Source: Planctomycetota bacterium
GTDB taxonomy: Bacteria; Planctomycetota; Phycisphaerae; WQYP01
Direction of reading: 5' to 3'
DNA length: 7,498 nucleotides
NCBI GenBank assembly: GCA_021828925.1
Contig: JAJZCT010000155.1
Span: 1 to 7,498 of the forward strand
Position numbers and translations under genes: made by a program. Position 1 is the stretch's first letter. Each line of letters begins with the position of its first letter. Below are positions 6,912 through 7,498 of the stretch, piece by piece. The notes beneath the pieces are model-generated. The model searched no databases and was not told the origin of the DNA. It worked only from the letters and a program-made list of their open reading frames with translations.

Positions 6912-7498
6912 GTGACACCTGATACAGCGCAGAATATACCAAGCAGTCAGATGGAGACTTCCGTGTCCCAGCATCATGTGCTACTGGGATTTGTGCGGCA
7001 ACTGCGGTATGTGGTGGCGTGCATTGTCGTGGGAATATTTTTCATCTATCTGGCGGGAAAAGTTATTCCGTCACCCGATATGGATGGGACGAGAGCCTTG
7101 GCGGCCGGACCGGCGGTTTCGCTGGTGGCGGAGCTGGTCATGATCGGGGGCTTGGTGGCCGCGATGGTGATTGGTACGCTGCTGACTTGGCCGGATGCAC
7201 CCCATGCGGGACTATTTATTGCATCGGTCGGGTTGATTTTCCTGGCGTGCCATTGGGGGCCGATCACGCTGCTGCTGGCCCTGCACCCAACCGATTTGGT
7301 GGGAGCGTATCACACGCTGGCCTTGCAGAACATCTTCTGGATATTTTACATTCTCATTGGCGAGGCGGTTTCGCGGGGAATCTATGAACTTATTGGATCG
7401 CGAAATTGGCCGCTTTATCTGGGGCTGCCATGGCCCGTTCGGCCGCATGGCGCCAACGCCGCTTTAACCACTGCGGTTGGTCGCTTCCAATTGATCCT
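6912..7498 (+). CDS. Multi-pass membrane protein of unknown function, N-terminal part
   Basis: The frame is open from GTG at 6912 to the right edge (195 codons seen, no stop). It opens with a polar segment (MTPDTAQNIPSSQMETSVSQ), then shows hydrophobic stretches consistent with membrane spans: about 33-52 (YVVACIVVGIFFIYLAG), 68-92 (AELVMIGGLVAAMVIGTLLTW), 99-124 (GLFIASVGLIFLACHWGPITLLLAL), and 136-161 (LQNIFWIFYILIGEAVSRGIYELI). The span at 99-124 may be one long segment or a re-entrant pair around HWGP. After it comes a Trp/Pro-rich segment, NWPLYLGLPWPVRP (165-178). I do not recognise the family. It follows the propeller gene by 76 bases on the same strand, which suggests co-transcription and possibly a shared envelope role. 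The start rests on AAGGAG at 6899-6904; ATG at 6951 is the alternative and would remove 13 residues. Confidence 0.8.
   Translation, partial: MTPDTAQNIPSSQMETSVSQHHVLLGFVRQLRYVVACIVVGIFFIYLAGKVIPSPDMDGTRALAAGPAVSLVAELVMIGGLVAAMVIGTLLTWPDAPHAGLFIASVGLIFLACHWGPITLLLALHPTDLVGAYHTLALQNIFWIFYILIGEAVSRGIYELIGSRNWPLYLGLPWPVRPHGANAALTTAVGRFQLI

Noticed and set aside
7019..7387. 122-codon plus-strand open frame in the last gene
   Set aside because: Gly/Arg-rich translation in a frame overlapping the GTG-initiated frame, which has clear membrane spans and a strong Shine-Dalgarno.

Overview
The window most likely comes from a planctomycete, possibly the Phycisphaerae side of the phylum. This is inferred from protein character: a LeuRS with a long insert before its editing domain, a bacterial MTA phosphorylase with a C-terminal tail, and a giant secreted TPR plus PQQ-type beta-propeller protein of a kind common in that phylum. 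Base composition is moderately GC-rich throughout, with no sign of insertion sequences, phage genes, tRNA/rRNA or CRISPR arrays.

Layout: (1) Positions 1-999, minus strand: the first 333 codons of leucyl-tRNA synthetase (leuS), running off the left edge. (2) 1000-1191: a compact divergent intergenic region with a plausible sigma70-like promoter in each direction. (3) 1192-2091, plus strand: S-methyl-5'-thioadenosine phosphorylase (mtnP). (4) 2092-2266: a 175-base intergenic region, unusually rich in nested inverted repeats, ending in a hairpin followed by a T-rich stretch, just ahead of the next gene. (5) 2267-6835, plus strand: one 1522-residue exported protein with the apparent order signal sequence, helical/TPR, beta-propeller, TPR, beta-propeller. 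(6) 6836-6911: short spacer with one stem-loop and a strong Shine-Dalgarno. (7) 6912-7498, plus strand: the first 195 codons of a multi-pass membrane protein starting at GTG and leaving the right edge.

leuS and mtnP are housekeeping genes (translation; methionine/purine salvage). The last two genes look like a separate module: a large envelope or periplasmic scaffold followed by an unrecognised integral membrane protein, with no clear promoter between them. The most interesting items are the leader-like region at 2105-2234, which has the layout of an aptamer plus terminator or of an elaborate intergenic terminator, and the architecture of the 1522-residue protein with its membrane partner.
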